A stretch of DNA of 64,000 bases. Origin: Stemphylium vesicarium (taxonomy: Eukaryota; Ascomycota; Dothideomycetes; Pleosporales; Pleosporaceae). Of the stretch, positions 10,078 to 22,054 are shown piece by piece. Location: the NCBI GenBank assembly GCA_004380135.1, contig QXCR01000036.1, positions 62,001 to 126,000 of the forward strand, written 5' to 3'. The notes beneath the pieces were generated by a model, which was not told the origin of the DNA, searched no databases, and saw nothing but the letters and a program-made list of their open reading frames with translations. The translations under genes and the position numbers were made by a program. Within the stretch, counting starts at the first letter, position 1; each line of letters opens with the position of its first letter.

Positions 10078-10820
10078 GAGGGTGGCAAGAAGCTTTTCTG
10101 CGTCGCCATTCGGCCCTTTCTTCGACACTATTCTTACGGCTCGACGATCGCATTGTATTGCATGGCTGGCGTTGAGATACCCCGCTGCACAAATGCTGCT
10201 TTATTTCTTTAACTCTCCACTGATGTGTATCTCTTGTCTCGCCATGCCTACGGGGCGCACGTGTATCATCTATCATCGGCCTCCGGCGCTTTTCGGAAAG
10301 GTATATTGATATAAATATTTTGGCTTGTTGAAGTGGCCTTAACGATTCGTCTCATCCATTATTGTTATCATGGCGCCGTGGGAAATTCTGCCCTTGGTGG
10401 ACTTGTAGCATCCTTGGAGTATAGCGTCACGTTGAAGAGTATTATCATGAACATGTAACGAAGATATGAATATGCAAACAAAACAATTGAAAATCATTTT
10501 CAGAACACAAACAGGATGCAGTGAAAAGATTCATGCCATTACCCGTTTCTCTGAACGTCGTCTTTCATCGTTCGTCCAAAGCATGCTACGTAAATTGTCT
10601 TTCCAAAACCCCAATATGGTCCCAGAGGTTCGTTCAAACCGAAAATCCCAGCCTAAAACCCTCATCCATCCATCCATCCCTACACAAAAGCATCATCAAG
10701 CGGTATATCACGGAAAAGCCCAAACTAGAAAAAACCTTTACACCCAACATAAAGATATATCCCACCCGAAAAAAAAAACGCCAGACAAGAAAAAAAAACC
10801 CCAAATCCAATGCTCAGTTC
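10078..10820. other. Convergent 3' intergenic region
   Basis: Lies between two gene ends facing each other. It contains A- and C-rich runs at about 10730-10810 (two A tracts of 8-10 nt), consistent with 3' UTR and polyadenylation signals. The 241-aa frame on the plus strand that starts here runs antisense into the next gene and is not a gene. Confidence 0.6.
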
Positions 10821-13054
10821 TTAAAAAGCCTGAGCAACACCACTAATCTTCCTCTGCACCATACCAGCACCACCCCACCCCCCACCTCTACCCTCCTCGG
10901 CAATCTTACCACTGACATCACGTCTCCGGCCGCCGTTCATAGGCATACCCCCCAGATCAGCGCTGTTATCATCGAATTCATACGGCTGCATGTAATCGAC
11001 ACCACTCCTGCTGATAACGCGCGGACTCTGGCCCTTGACGGGCGTGTAATTCGCCTCGCCAGTGCGCTTGATGGACGTGTAGCTCTTCTTGTGCAGGGTA
11101 AACGGTGCTTGCGCTGCATTACCGTGGCCATTGTTGTTGGTGGCATACGCGTTGGCGGTGTAATGCGAGGGCACAGGTGGCGGAGGCGCGTTGACGGCGT
11201 ATTGTTTTGTAGCGCTGGGGAAGTGGTTGGGTTGGCGGCGGAATGAGGACCCCTTTGTAGGTGATGTGGAGGGCGAGTTTGAAGGCGACGTGCCGTCTTT
11301 GTTGCGTACGCCGGCTGTGGCGGCTTGCAGGTTGCCGTAGTAGCGTGATTTGGGTGTACCGGAGCGGGAGTGCGAGCGGTCGAAGGTTTTCTCAGTCGAG
11401 ATGGAGGTTGTGGTTAGAGTGCGTTGGAGGGTGCTGTCCCTATTCTTCTCTACGGAGGAGGGAGGCGTGCTGTTTTGGCGCTCGGATGAGAAGGTGCTGC
11501 TGGGGGGTGGGGAGGGAGGGTTCATGCGCAGGGGTTGAGGCATCATGGGTTCATCGGCGTCGTCTTCGTCCAGGTCGGAGACGTCTTCGTAGGCTGTCAC
11601 CGTGTTATAGCCCTTGGTGTTGGCTGGGGCGAACATAGACTGCTTGGGTTCTTGGGACGGGTAGTGGCCTTCTTGCTCATCGTCGTCGTCGTCGAGCTCC
11701 GGGTGCACGAACCAGTTGTCGTTCTTGAGGCTTTGCTGAGAGTTTCGCTGTAGAGATAGGTCGCCGGTTGCTTCTTGCTTTTCGACGTTTCCGGTGGAAG
11801 GGGGAGTGTAGAATTCGTTCTTGCTCGCGTTAGTCATGAAAGACTCGGCGCGGGTATGGCGCTTGATGTTCGCTTGTTCCGATAGCATGGACTTTCGTTG
11901 CGCCAGAGTCTGGTTGTCGTCGTCCTGGTTGAGCAGATCCTCGCGAGTGTTGAGGTTCTTTCGAGATTGGTATGCCGAAGGTGGCTGAGAGTACATGGAG
12001 AAACGTTCCTTAGACTGACGAGCTGAGGCAGGTGTGTGAGGCGAGTAGGCGCTTTCTGAATCTGTGCGAGTGTGTATGAAGGCGACCTGGTTCTTCGTTG
12101 GGCTGGGAATGTCCTTGTACATGTACGGCTCAGCTTGAGAGTTTCGGTCTCCAGCAACAGTGCTCTGATCACTGAAACGCTTTTCTTGATCACTGGTGAG
12201 CGGCGTGATCGCCGAGATGGAAGAGTTCTTGTGCTTGTGCTTGGTCTTTCTGCGCGACGTGAGGTTGTCCTCGAGCGGGTTCATGTCCGGTGGCAGCTTT
12301 GCAATCTTTCGGAAGATCAAGGCCATGTACATGTCCAAGAACGCGGAGATCAGATGAAGCGCACCAACGGCTATGCCGGTAACCCACGTCGACAAGAGAA
12401 CTTTGTTCGTGTCGGCGTCCGTGGGAAACATTGTGCGCCAACGTCCCTTGTCTCCAGCGTCCATGTCGAAGTTGCGTCGAGCCATCAGGATGGTGAAGAC
12501 GTAAAATGGGATGAAACCAGCATCAGTAACGAGCGCGAAAAAGTGGTAGCTGGCGGAGCTACCAGCTGGTCGTTCCTTGGGATTACGAATTAGGTGGTAT
12601 ATGGCGTACAACGATACGACGAGATCCACACCAGGCTGTAAATGTTAGCTGTTTCCTTATGCATCTTCTGGAAGGCTCTTACAGGTATCCTCATGATGTA
12701 GCCTTCTGTATCCTGCGCGCCTCGGATGAAGATGCCGCATAGCAAGACACCCGCTGCGCCGATCAAGGTTGCTATCCTCAAGCCGACTTGTATCCATCGC
12801 GCAATGTTGATGAAGGTCTTCGTCTTGGCGCTCATGGGCTTCGCATTCGTGTTACCGTATGGAAGGATGAGAAAGCTATCAGGATGCTTGTTGAAGTCGA
12901 TCAAAGGGCCTTCGGGCTTCTTCTTGGGCGGCGGCGGCGGCATGTAACTGGCCCTGGTGACGGCCTTTGGATCGAAGTGCGACTGAGTAGGGTCGTAATC
13001 AGCCATAGAGTCCCTCTGGGACATGTGTGCGTAGGGCTGCCAGCGGCCCGCCAT
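10821..13054 (-). CDS. Fungal four-pass membrane protein with long disordered C-terminus
   Basis: Exon 1 is 13054-12683 and exon 2 is 12635-10821, with a 47-bp intron; 728 aa. I did not recognise a named family. The first ~80 residues are cytosolic-looking, with a Pro/Lys run (PPPPPKKKPEG). Four hydrophobic segments follow within residues ~85-245: one before the intron (IGAAGVLLCGIF), one just after it (GVDLVVSLYAIYHL), then AGFIPFYVFTILMA and WVTGIAVGALHLISAFLDMYMALIFRKI. This layout resembles MARVEL-type tetraspan proteins of the fungal plasma membrane. The remaining ~480 residues are disordered, Ser/Thr/Pro/Asn-rich and probably phosphorylated. The start MAGRWQPYAHMS is chosen; an in-frame ATG at 13315 exists but would add 87 residues of atypical sequence. 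Confidence 0.8.
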
Positions 13055-13665
13055 GTTTTCAAGGTAAAGAGTGAAGATGCGACGAAAGAAGGTCTTCAAC
13101 ACGCGACCGGCAGGACAGAAAGCTGAGAAGATATTCTTCTCGCTTATTAAACAGAGGAATGACAATGCTAGCTGATGAGTTACAAGGGCCCCGCGCGAGG
13201 ATCTGGGGAGATATGTATGTAAATATGGGGTTGCTATGACAACAATCAATATTCGACCAATGCACATCCAGAACGCCCATGACGTGCCGTGCACGGCTGG
13301 GACGGGTCTATGCACTGACTAGCGACGGCCACGAGCAGCTGAAACTTGAAAATGCCAGGAACATGTGGGGGCTAGGTGGGTTTTTTCGCGGGATGCATGG
13401 TGATATTGGTCCTGGTCGGCGCGTACATGGCTTCCTCATCGGATATGAAGGCCGCATTGTCGGCGCAACCGCGTATCGGCATTTTGAGGCAGCATCAAGT
13501 GGAGACGCCGCTGTCATTCGGTCAGAGAAAGAATATGCTGAGACGTGAGATTCCGGGTTGTGCGGGTATGCTCTGAAGAGGTGAGGCCGCGGGTGGTGGG
13601 CCTTAGTCATCTCAAGGTTTCTCGGTACGGTTACTGCCGTTACCAATTGCAAGGACCTTCACACG
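13055..13665. other. Divergent promoter region
   Basis: About 610 bp shared by the membrane-protein gene (-) and ARH1 (+). A 66-codon plus-strand frame at 13376-13576 starts with a hydrophobic run, but nothing supports it as a gene. Confidence 0.5.
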
Positions 13666-15364
13666 ATGTACCTTTCGCAGAACCTAGGAAGGACGTCTTA
13701 TGTTTGCGCTAGCTGCACGCGCCGCATCGCTATCGGATCAACACGATTAAGAAGCAACAATGCTTTGTATTCGCCGACGAGGAGTTTTGGTACCGCATCT
13801 TTCCGATCGACGATAGCGCATCGACTCTCTACCACAGGTCCGACAGCAGTAATCCTCCGCAATGGATATGCCACAACAGCGAGTACAAGGGGACGCCTTC
13901 GTGTTGCCATCATCGGCTCCGGCCCGGCAGGCTTCTATACCGCCTACCGGCTGATGAACAAGAACCAAGATGCAGTAGTGGACATGTACGAGCAGCTTCC
14001 CGTACCCTACGGACTTGTTCGCTATGGCGTTGCGCCAGACCACCCAGAAGTCAAAAATTGCCAGGATACATTCGAGGAGGTCGCACAGTCGCCGCGCTTC
14101 AATTACATTGGCAACGTCAAGGTTGGATATGATGTCGAATTGGCCAAGATGAGACCCCACTACGATGCCATCCTCTTCTCGTACGGCGCGAGCGAAGATA
14201 GACAGCTGGGTATACCTGGAGAAGACCTACCGGGCGTTTACTCGGCGAGGTCTTTTGTAGGATGGTACAATGGACTGCCGCAGTTTCAAGGCCTGAAGCC
14301 AAACTTGCAAGCTGGTGAACATGCCGTCGTCATCGGGCAAGGAAATGTAGCATTGGACGTTGCGCGCATTCTGCTGAGTTCTGTCGACGCACTACGAAGC
14401 ACGGATATCGCCGAGCAAGCCATACAGGCCCTGTCCGAGAGCAGAGTCCGGTCAGTACGGGTTGTTGGCAGACGAGGACCGATACAGGTACGCAGTACAT
14501 GCAAATTCCGTAACCACAATTCTGACAAGTTCTTAGGCGGCCTTCACGGTCAAGGAAGCCCGCGAGCTCATGCAAATACCCTCCGTCGCATTCGAATCCA
14601 TCGACCGCTTTCTCTACCCTGCCGACATCAAGAAGCTCCCCCGTGTACAAAAACGCATCGCAGAGGTACTCTTGAAGGGCTCCAAAGCCACCGAGCAAGA
14701 CGCCACACGATCATGGGCACTCGACTTCATGCAAGCACCCAAAGCCATGCGCGCCACCGCCAACCACCTCTCCTCGATAACCTTCACAAAGCAAACTTTC
14801 GTACCCGACGGCGATCCCTTCGACCAGAGAACCCGCGTGGTACCTACTGCAGAAGAAACGGACATGCAAGCATCCCTCGCTTTCCGATCGGTAGGTTACA
14901 AATCCACAGCGCTTCCCGGCCTGTCAGATATCGGCGCTCCCTTTGATGATAAACTGGGCATCATACCGAATGACATGCATGGCCGTGTTATTACACCCTC
15001 TGCTGGCCCAGGTAGCCTGACAGCCGGTCACGTACCGGGCTTGTACTGCGCTGGGTGGGTTAAGCGTGGACCCACCGGGGTTATTGCAAGTACAATGCAA
15101 GATGCTTTTGCTTCGGCGGATATCATCGCTCAAGATTGGGAAGCTGACGTACCGTTCTTGAATGACTCCAAGGGCGATAATCGAACTACGGGACTGGGCT
15201 GGGATGGGATTAAGGACGAAGTCAACAGCAAGGGTGTTAGACCGCTTGCTTGGGCAGACTGGAAGAAGATTGATGTTGCCGAGCGGGAGAAGGGCAAGGC
15301 TAAGGGGAAAGAGAGAGAGAAGTTCCAGAGTGTAGACGAGATGCTTCAGGTCTTGGATGCTTAG
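13666..15364 (+). CDS. ARH1: Mitochondrial NADPH:ferredoxin (adrenodoxin) oxidoreductase
   Basis: Exons 13666-14487 and 14537-15364, one 49-bp intron, 549 aa. The first ~75 residues are rich in Arg/Ser and poor in acids, as in a mitochondrial presequence. The FAD-binding motif GSGPAGFYTAYRL is at residues 84-96, then the family signature EQLPVPYGLVRYGVAPDHPEVKN. The NADP-binding segment VIGQGNVALDVARILL is near 225, and the C-terminal FAD contact is the motif LYCAGWVKRGPTGVIASTM. The enzyme passes electrons from NADPH to the mitochondrial ferredoxin for Fe-S cluster and heme A synthesis. The final ~90 residues (Lys/Glu-rich, ending DEMLQVLDA) include a common C-terminal helix of fungal members. 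It is probably essential, judging by yeast Arh1. Confidence 0.95.
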
Positions 15365-15767
15365 GATTGAACACAATACATTCCATGCCTGAATCCATGC
15401 CTTTTATACTTTCTGTCGACTGTGATGCTGGTCTTGCACATCTGTGAGCCATTGCAGCACATGCATACCCAAAGTGTCGACTCATTCATGCGTAGCAAGT
15501 AAAATGTCCATGTAGACGACAAAGGTCAGAGATCACCAAGACGGAAGCGAGCATCTTGAAGTGTAATGGGAATCTATTTCTATCTTCTACGAGTGCAGTA
15601 CCCGCAAGATGCATTCGTGAACATTTTTGATAACCAGACGCCGAGCATGAACCATAATCCGTAGACTACCGCATTATTCATGAGAAGGCCGGCCAATTGA
15701 GCCGACATGCACCATTAACCACGTAAACTGAACCAAAGAAAAAGGACTTTTGCGCCGCGCGGATGAT
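15365..15767. other. Convergent 3' intergenic region
   Basis: About 400 bp between the ARH1 and eEF3 stop codons, presumably both 3' UTRs. No other feature seen. Confidence 0.6.
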
Positions 15768-18700
15768 TTACTCGTCCTCGTCGGAGAAGACCTCCTCACC
15801 GCGCTTGCGGCGGGCCATACGGTCCTTCTTCTTCTTGCGCATCTCGGAAGATGTGAGCTTAGCCTTCTTCTTTTGCCTGCGAATTTGTTAGTAACGAATT
15901 TTAGACCTTGTTTCTCTGGGATAAACTTACGATGCGATCTTGTTACCCATGGCGTCGAACTTCTCCTCCTCCTCGCCATCATCCTTGGCCAGACGAGGTC
16001 CGGCACCCTGACCCTGGACCCAGTTGTGTCCGGAAGGAGTCATGCGACCGTCCATGACAGCCCAGACTTCCTCAGTGAGGTTGGCAGTGAACTCAGCAGA
16101 ATGAGTAATGATGATAACACCACCCTCGAAGGTCTTGATAGCCTTGGACAAGGCACCGAGAGAGTCACGGTCGAGGTAGTTGGTAGGCTCGTCAAGGACG
16201 ATCAAGTGAGGACGTTGCCATGAGCAGGCAGACAGGACGACCTTGACACGCTGACCACCAGAGAGACCACGCATACGCGAGTGAGAAACAAGCTCAGCGT
16301 CAAGACCAAAGTTGGCGCAGTGAGCCTCAATCTCCTTACGGACCAGAGGACGGAACTGACCGCTGGCAAGAGCCTCCTTCTGGTCAACCTCGGCAACCAT
16401 CTTGGCGTGGGAAGCCATGATCTCGGAACGGGGAATCCATGCGTTGTCAGCAGACATCATGGGTGTCCAGCGCTCGTTCTTCATGCCGACGTTCTCACCA
16501 AGAGCGAACGAACACTCGTACTCGTAGGAGTTCTTGAACTTCCTGCGAGAGTTGATGCCAATGACACGACGCTCGGTACCCTCGATCTTGTAGATCTTGT
16601 CCATGGCCTTCTCGTCCTCCTCGGTGACGATCTTGTTGGCACGGTCCATGGTCTCACGGTCCTCACCAGTCTGGAAACGCCATTGGATGTACTCGGAGGG
16701 AGTCTTGTCGAGGTGGTGGTCGATATGGGCGAAAGCGTGCTGCTTGATGTAGGCAATACGGATGTTCTCGTGGTGGTAGATCTCACCCTTGGTGGGGACA
16801 AGCTCACCAGTCAAGACGTTGACAAGGGTGGACTTTCCGGCACCGTTGGGACCGATGACGGCAATACGGGATCCGAGCGAGCACTGGAAGGTAATGTCCT
16901 CAATCTGGGGCTTGGAGGTACCCTCGTACTGGAAGCTCATGTTGGTGGCACGGAGAATGGCCTTAGCCTTGGTCTTGACACCCTCAAGGAAACCGGGCTC
17001 AGGGAACTTGAACTCCATGTCGGAGGCAGCCAGCTCGTGGTAAGACTTGGCAGCGGGCACACGCTTGACGAAGTCGTCAAGGTTACCACGGTAACGCTTG
17101 AGCTTGAAGCGCTCGTAGTGGATGACGTGCTGGATTACGTTGTTCAAGAACTTGCTGTCGTGGGAGATGACAATGGATGTGCAAGGAGAGTTGGTGAGGT
17201 AGTCCTCGAGCCACTTAACGTTCTTGACGTCCAAGTGGTTAGTGGGCTCGTCGAGCAGCAGAATGTCGGGCTCCTCGAAGACGGCACGAGCGAGCGCAAG
17301 CTTCATCTTCCATCCACCAGAGAGCGCACCAATGCCTCCGTTGTACATGGCGTCGGAGAAACCGAACTCGTTGAGGGTGGTCTTGACCTCCTCCTCGGGC
17401 TTGTCGATACCGACCTGCTTGAGCTTGCCCATGGTCCAGCCAAGGACAGTCATCTCAGTGTCAGCAGAGTCAAGGTCGTGCTCAACGTAGACGGTCTTGA
17501 CCTCGTTCTGCTTGGGGAAACCCTCGACCTGCTCGTTGTTGATAGCACGCATGAGGGTGGTCTTTCCGGAACCGTTGGGTCCGAGGAGACCGTAACGCTG
17601 ACCACGCTTCAGACGAAGGTGAGTCTGGTTGAGCAGAATCTTAGCACCGTAGGCCAAGTTGAATGTGCAGTTGCAGAGGTCCTCGCCCTCCTCCTCATCG
17701 GGCTCGACGGCACGCTCAGCGGCGGCACCGGGGAGGGACTTCTTGCGGGTCTCCTCGGTGACCTCCTTGGCCAGCTCGTCACCGACAAGGACGGCGACGA
17801 AAGGACCAGCGTTGGCCTGCCAGTTGAGAGGCTCGTAGTCCTTTTCGTCGATCAGTTGACCACCAATGGCACCAACGTAGTTGACGACAGGGGTGAATCG
17901 GTCATCGATGGTGATCTTGGAGGGGATAGCAGACTTGAGGGCTGTGGCAATGGTGGAGATGTCACCAGACTTCTCAATCTCGGGGATCTTGCCGTTCTCG
18001 ACGTGACCGACACGGATGAGGGTGTCGAGACCCTGGCGGGTCTTCTCACGGGCCTCGGGGTCAGCCAAGTTGTCGTGGTTCTTCTCAAGCGCGGGCATGA
18101 GACGGGGCAAGAAAGCGGCGACAATCTGGGGGTCCTCGACAAGCTTGCACATGTTGTCGATAATGACAGCAGACTTACGCTTGATGGCAGTCTCGCGCTC
18201 GACGAGACCACGCTCAAGCAGGGGAACCATGATGGCAAGAGTGGGCTCGTGGACGTCAGTGACGAAGGTGGTGGCACCGAGCAAGTGAACAGTCTCGGGG
18301 ACGTTCTCGGGCTTAGCGATACACTTGATGAGCTCGGGAATGAAGCGCTCGATATCCTTGTTGGAGATCAAGGAGCAGAGAGTCTCCATGGTACCGTAGG
18401 CAGCCTTCTTGACCTCGGGCTTGGTGTCCCACATGGCTCCAGAGATGACGGGAATCAGGTCGGGGACACGGAAGGCCATCTGTGCGGGGGCGCTCTTGGT
18501 GAGGACCTCGATGCACTTGAGGTCGCACATCTTCTCGGGCCATTTTTGTGCGTTCTCGAGGGAGTTGATGATGTGGGGGATGATGGCCTTGACGGCGTTG
18601 GGGTTGGCAGCCTGGACGATGGACTCGGCGGCAGTCTGGGCGGCGACCTTGACGCCGGTGATCTTGTCACCGACCGCGGCCAGCACGTCCGGCAGGAGGG

Positions 18701-19079
18701 AGACGAGGTAGGGCTCGACCGAGGCGGCGACGTGGGCGTGCTGGGCGATGGCACGGATGGCGTCGAGGGCACGCTCGCGGGCAACGGCGTCCTTCTTGCT
18801 GGCGAGTTGCTTCCTAAGCACCTGGACAGCCCTGGGGAGGATTGTTAGAATGCATGCCATGGCGGGGCAGGGGGCAGACAAGATATGAACATACTTGGTA
18901 GGGGCATCAGCCTCCTCAATGTCGCCGTTGATGAAGGTGGCGATGGCCTGAGCAGAGGCGTTGATCTCGTCCTGTGCCTTGGACATGGTCAACTTCTGCA
19001 TCATCTCCTCAAGCGCCTTGAGCGACTTGGAGTTCTCGGACTTGATGTCCTTGGCATCGTGCGAAGCAGCAGGCGCCAT
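15768..19079 (-). CDS. YEF3: Translation elongation factor 3 (eEF3)
   Basis: Exons 19079-18895, 18831-15931 and 15876-15768, giving 1064 aa. The first intron is 63 bp, divisible by three and stop-free, so it looks like coding sequence; removing it restores DAPTKAVQVLRKQL, the normal eEF3 sequence. The second intron (54 bp) leads to the basic tail ending RRKRGEEVFSDEDE. Domain order: N-terminal HEAT repeats (~1-320), a four-helix region, ABC1 with Walker A GPNGSGKTT and signature LSGGWKMKL, ABC2 with GPNGAGKST and LSGGQRVKV, a chromodomain insert near ETMDRANKIVTEEDEKAMD, and a Lys-rich ribosome-binding tail. eEF3 is a fungal ATPase that helps release deacyl-tRNA from the E site. Codon use is strongly biased, which explains the huge stop-free antisense frame. 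Confidence 0.97.
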
Positions 19080-22054
19080 TTTGTCGGTGGGGGGTGGAGG
19101 GAGAGTGGTGGTGTAGAAAAGGTCGAGGTGGAGGGGCGGTGGTCCTTATATGGACGAAGGCGGCGGGGCCTAAAAAACTTTTGGCGTGAAAAAAGATAGA
19201 GTGAATCTATCCGGGGGGTATCAAACACAGCCGCGAGAAATCTGACTCGCAACCTCTATGCTATCCTGGCACAACGACACAAAGAATGAAAGTTACTTTG
19301 GGTCAGCCCAGAGGGAGAGTGAGTGGAGAGAGGGCTTCGAATGTGCCTGTGGAGGGGCCTTTTTATCTCTCTTGGTGGGCTGTCCCTCGCTTTGAGAAAT
19401 TTTTGGCCAGGGCGTAAGCCGATAAGATTAGCGTGCCGTTCGTTGGCCCCTGCACATGGTAGCCCGACACCCTTCGCCTTCGCCTTCGCCCAAATGCCCA
19501 TGATTTCACGAGAACCCCAGCCACGGCTAGAGATTTTTTTCACAGTCGCCGCAATTTCCCCAGTTATTCGCCGTTGCCTTCCTGTTGCCCCCCCATTGCT
19601 CTGGTGATAGAGGGGCAGAGGTTATTGCCGCCGCTCGGAGCCATGTTGCAGCCCACGTTGCAAAAGGCCATCTATTTGTGGCGAAGTCTGGCAGAGGCGC
19701 GCTGACCGCCTTCTCAGAATGAGCCGTGGCCAAAGACATGCCTCGAGCGGTTGAGAGCCGCCGGACATGCAGCACCGAAGATCAGGGACTCGCACTAACT
19801 CAGAAGGTTGCGGTCCCCTAACAGTACACATTTCACATCTGGAGTCTCGCTCCATTTCATGCGGACTCAAAAATCTTCCGTCTCGGCCTTTGAACTGCGC
19901 CGCCGCGGATAGCGGGAATGCAATTTGTCCTGACTTCAATCTACGCATGGTCCATTTCTGTTGCGGTACACTTGCCGGTCTCTGTTCGTCCAGCCCTGCC
20001 AAGTCGACACGCTACGGCCAACAGCGGAGGCTCCAGACTTCCTCACCGAATCGCCCGAAGTTGAGACGAAGTCGTGTTCTCCAGACCCCGGTTTGCCACA
20101 CCGGGTTTTCCATATTACCAAGCCAGTTTCATCGATGCTAGAGATTGAGATTTGAAGGGAAGGCCGATTGATTTTGCCATGGTCACGTTATCGTCCTTCT
20201 CATGTGACCGTCATCTCTCACCGGGCGGTACCTGTGTGCTCCGCGGGGTCAAAACGTCAGCCAGACAATCACCAACATGTTGAGGTGACATTGCACATCT
20301 TCTTAGTCATGCATGCAGTCTGTTAGCTTATATTACTGATTTGAAGCATTTGCATAGCTTCAACTGGTTTGAGGGGTATCCACTCCGAACTCTGGGAACA
20401 AACCGACATCACATAGACGACCCCTCAACCATGACGCTCGGATCACACCCCACTCCTTATCGATACCCCGGATTTTGACTATGTTGGAGTTCGCAGTACG
20501 CTTGTACCAACTCGCCTCACATAATTTCACAGCCAATAAGTCCGACATTGCTTACTTCCATGGTTGCTAGGATGTATTAATTCCTCGCACTCCATGGGTT
20601 TAGGCATCAGCGTTGATATCTTGACCGTAACTAATAGGCTAGATGACTGGTACGAACAGGGACAACGAGTCAAGCGCTTGCAGCAGAGTACATTCGGGGA
20701 AAATCTTTGGTACATCTGGCGGAAGTGACATATTGGCGTCGCTCCGCAAATTTTGCCAAGGCGTTCCTTGGAATCACTTGCCAATTCCCAGGTCCAGTTG
20801 CTGTGCTGAAGCTACTTGAACTGCACCAGCGTGACTACAGTTTGGTTACACGGTGTGTAGTATGCTGATTCATAACCACAAGATAGCCACGAAGGATGCA
20901 TGTAGAACGGCGCTTTCTAAGACTAAGGTGTCTATACAGTATTTCACCTAGGAAAGCGACCAGCAGTCACCATAGTCCTCGCTTCCAGCCGATCGGACTC
21001 GTTCAAGAAATCCAGACTTTGTCATCGAAGTTCTGGTATTCCATCTCCGGGATCTGAATATGACGAGCTAGCACCGCGAGTACAAAGGTCAAGATATAAC
21101 GAGCGTGTCTCACACGAGTGCAAGTGCGAATTTGCCGGGCGAAGCATGCCATCTCAACAATGAACGAAGGTTTTCGGCATACTGCGTTATGTCATGCCTC
21201 GGATATCTACGTCGCAGAAAGGCACAAGCTACGCTCATACTTGAAGAGTCCCAAATATCCAGTCGCAGTATGTGGTAGCAGGCTACGCTCTGCATCCCTT
21301 TGAGTTGGCCGATACACAAAAAAGTACTATTCTGAAATCTCAAACGGAGCGCCAACAGTAACAGTGGATCATTTGAAAGAACGCGGACGAACAGCGCACT
21401 CAGATCGAAATGAACTACTCTTGCCTAGCTCTTCCATAAAGGACATCTGTCAAGGTGGAAATTGACATCCACCGTAAACGAGGCCGTTCACACGTGCGGT
21501 GACATGTACTGTCAAGAATCAGTCCGTAGCCAAGTCTCGATCCGACAAACAGTATCAGAACAAGAGCCCTCAGCGCTTTCGGTAACAAACTATCATGTAC
21601 AAGCCAAACACCCACACTGTGGACGCCGCGTCTCGATCAAACTAAGAATGGCCAGCGGTGTCGTGGTGAATGTAATATCAGCTGTGCAGAAGGGCAGAAG
21701 GGCCGAAGGATGGCTAGTTGCATATGGTCAGTGCCCGCCCATTACCCAAGTAATCTCCGGACATGTCCGACTCCACAACACCGAATCGCTCACAGCTCAG
21801 CTCAGCCGCACTCGAACCCATGTCCGAATCGTTGGGTATGAGCGCCGACTGAATCGTGTGGCGCCCACGGTCAGCGCCCGGTAAGGGCGTTTCGCTTCCA
21901 AGGCGCGCGTGTGATGCCGCAATCACACGGCTCCAACCATCTCGTTCTGCCCCTCCCCCGCCGTGAGCACATAACAACGTCCTCCCTACCTTTCTGCGCA
22001 AAGCGATCCTTTCGCCTGCTTTCTTTTTACTGAGTCGCGACTGCGAGACACAAT
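19080..22054. other. Three-kilobase region without a recognisable gene
   Basis: It starts with the eEF3 promoter and 5' leader. Frames of up to 173 codons exist on both strands, but I could join none of them into a recognisable protein. There are no terminal repeats or transposase-like motifs, and no obvious strong AT bias of the kind left by RIP. The last ~150 bp are the leader of the next gene. A lncRNA or an orphan gene cannot be excluded. Confidence 0.5.

Noticed and set aside
10521..11246. 241-codon plus-strand frame near 10.5-11.2 kb
   Set aside because: It runs from 3' UTR into the antisense of the membrane-protein gene and has no family-like sequence.
13376..13576. 66-codon frame with a hydrophobic start in the ARH1 promoter
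   Set aside because: Short, overlapped by other frames, and no conserved motif or flanking exon.
16281..18848. 855-codon stop-free frame antisense to eEF3
   Set aside because: It mirrors the strongly biased codons of eEF3 and has Leu/Val/Gly/Asp-rich nonsense composition with no domain.
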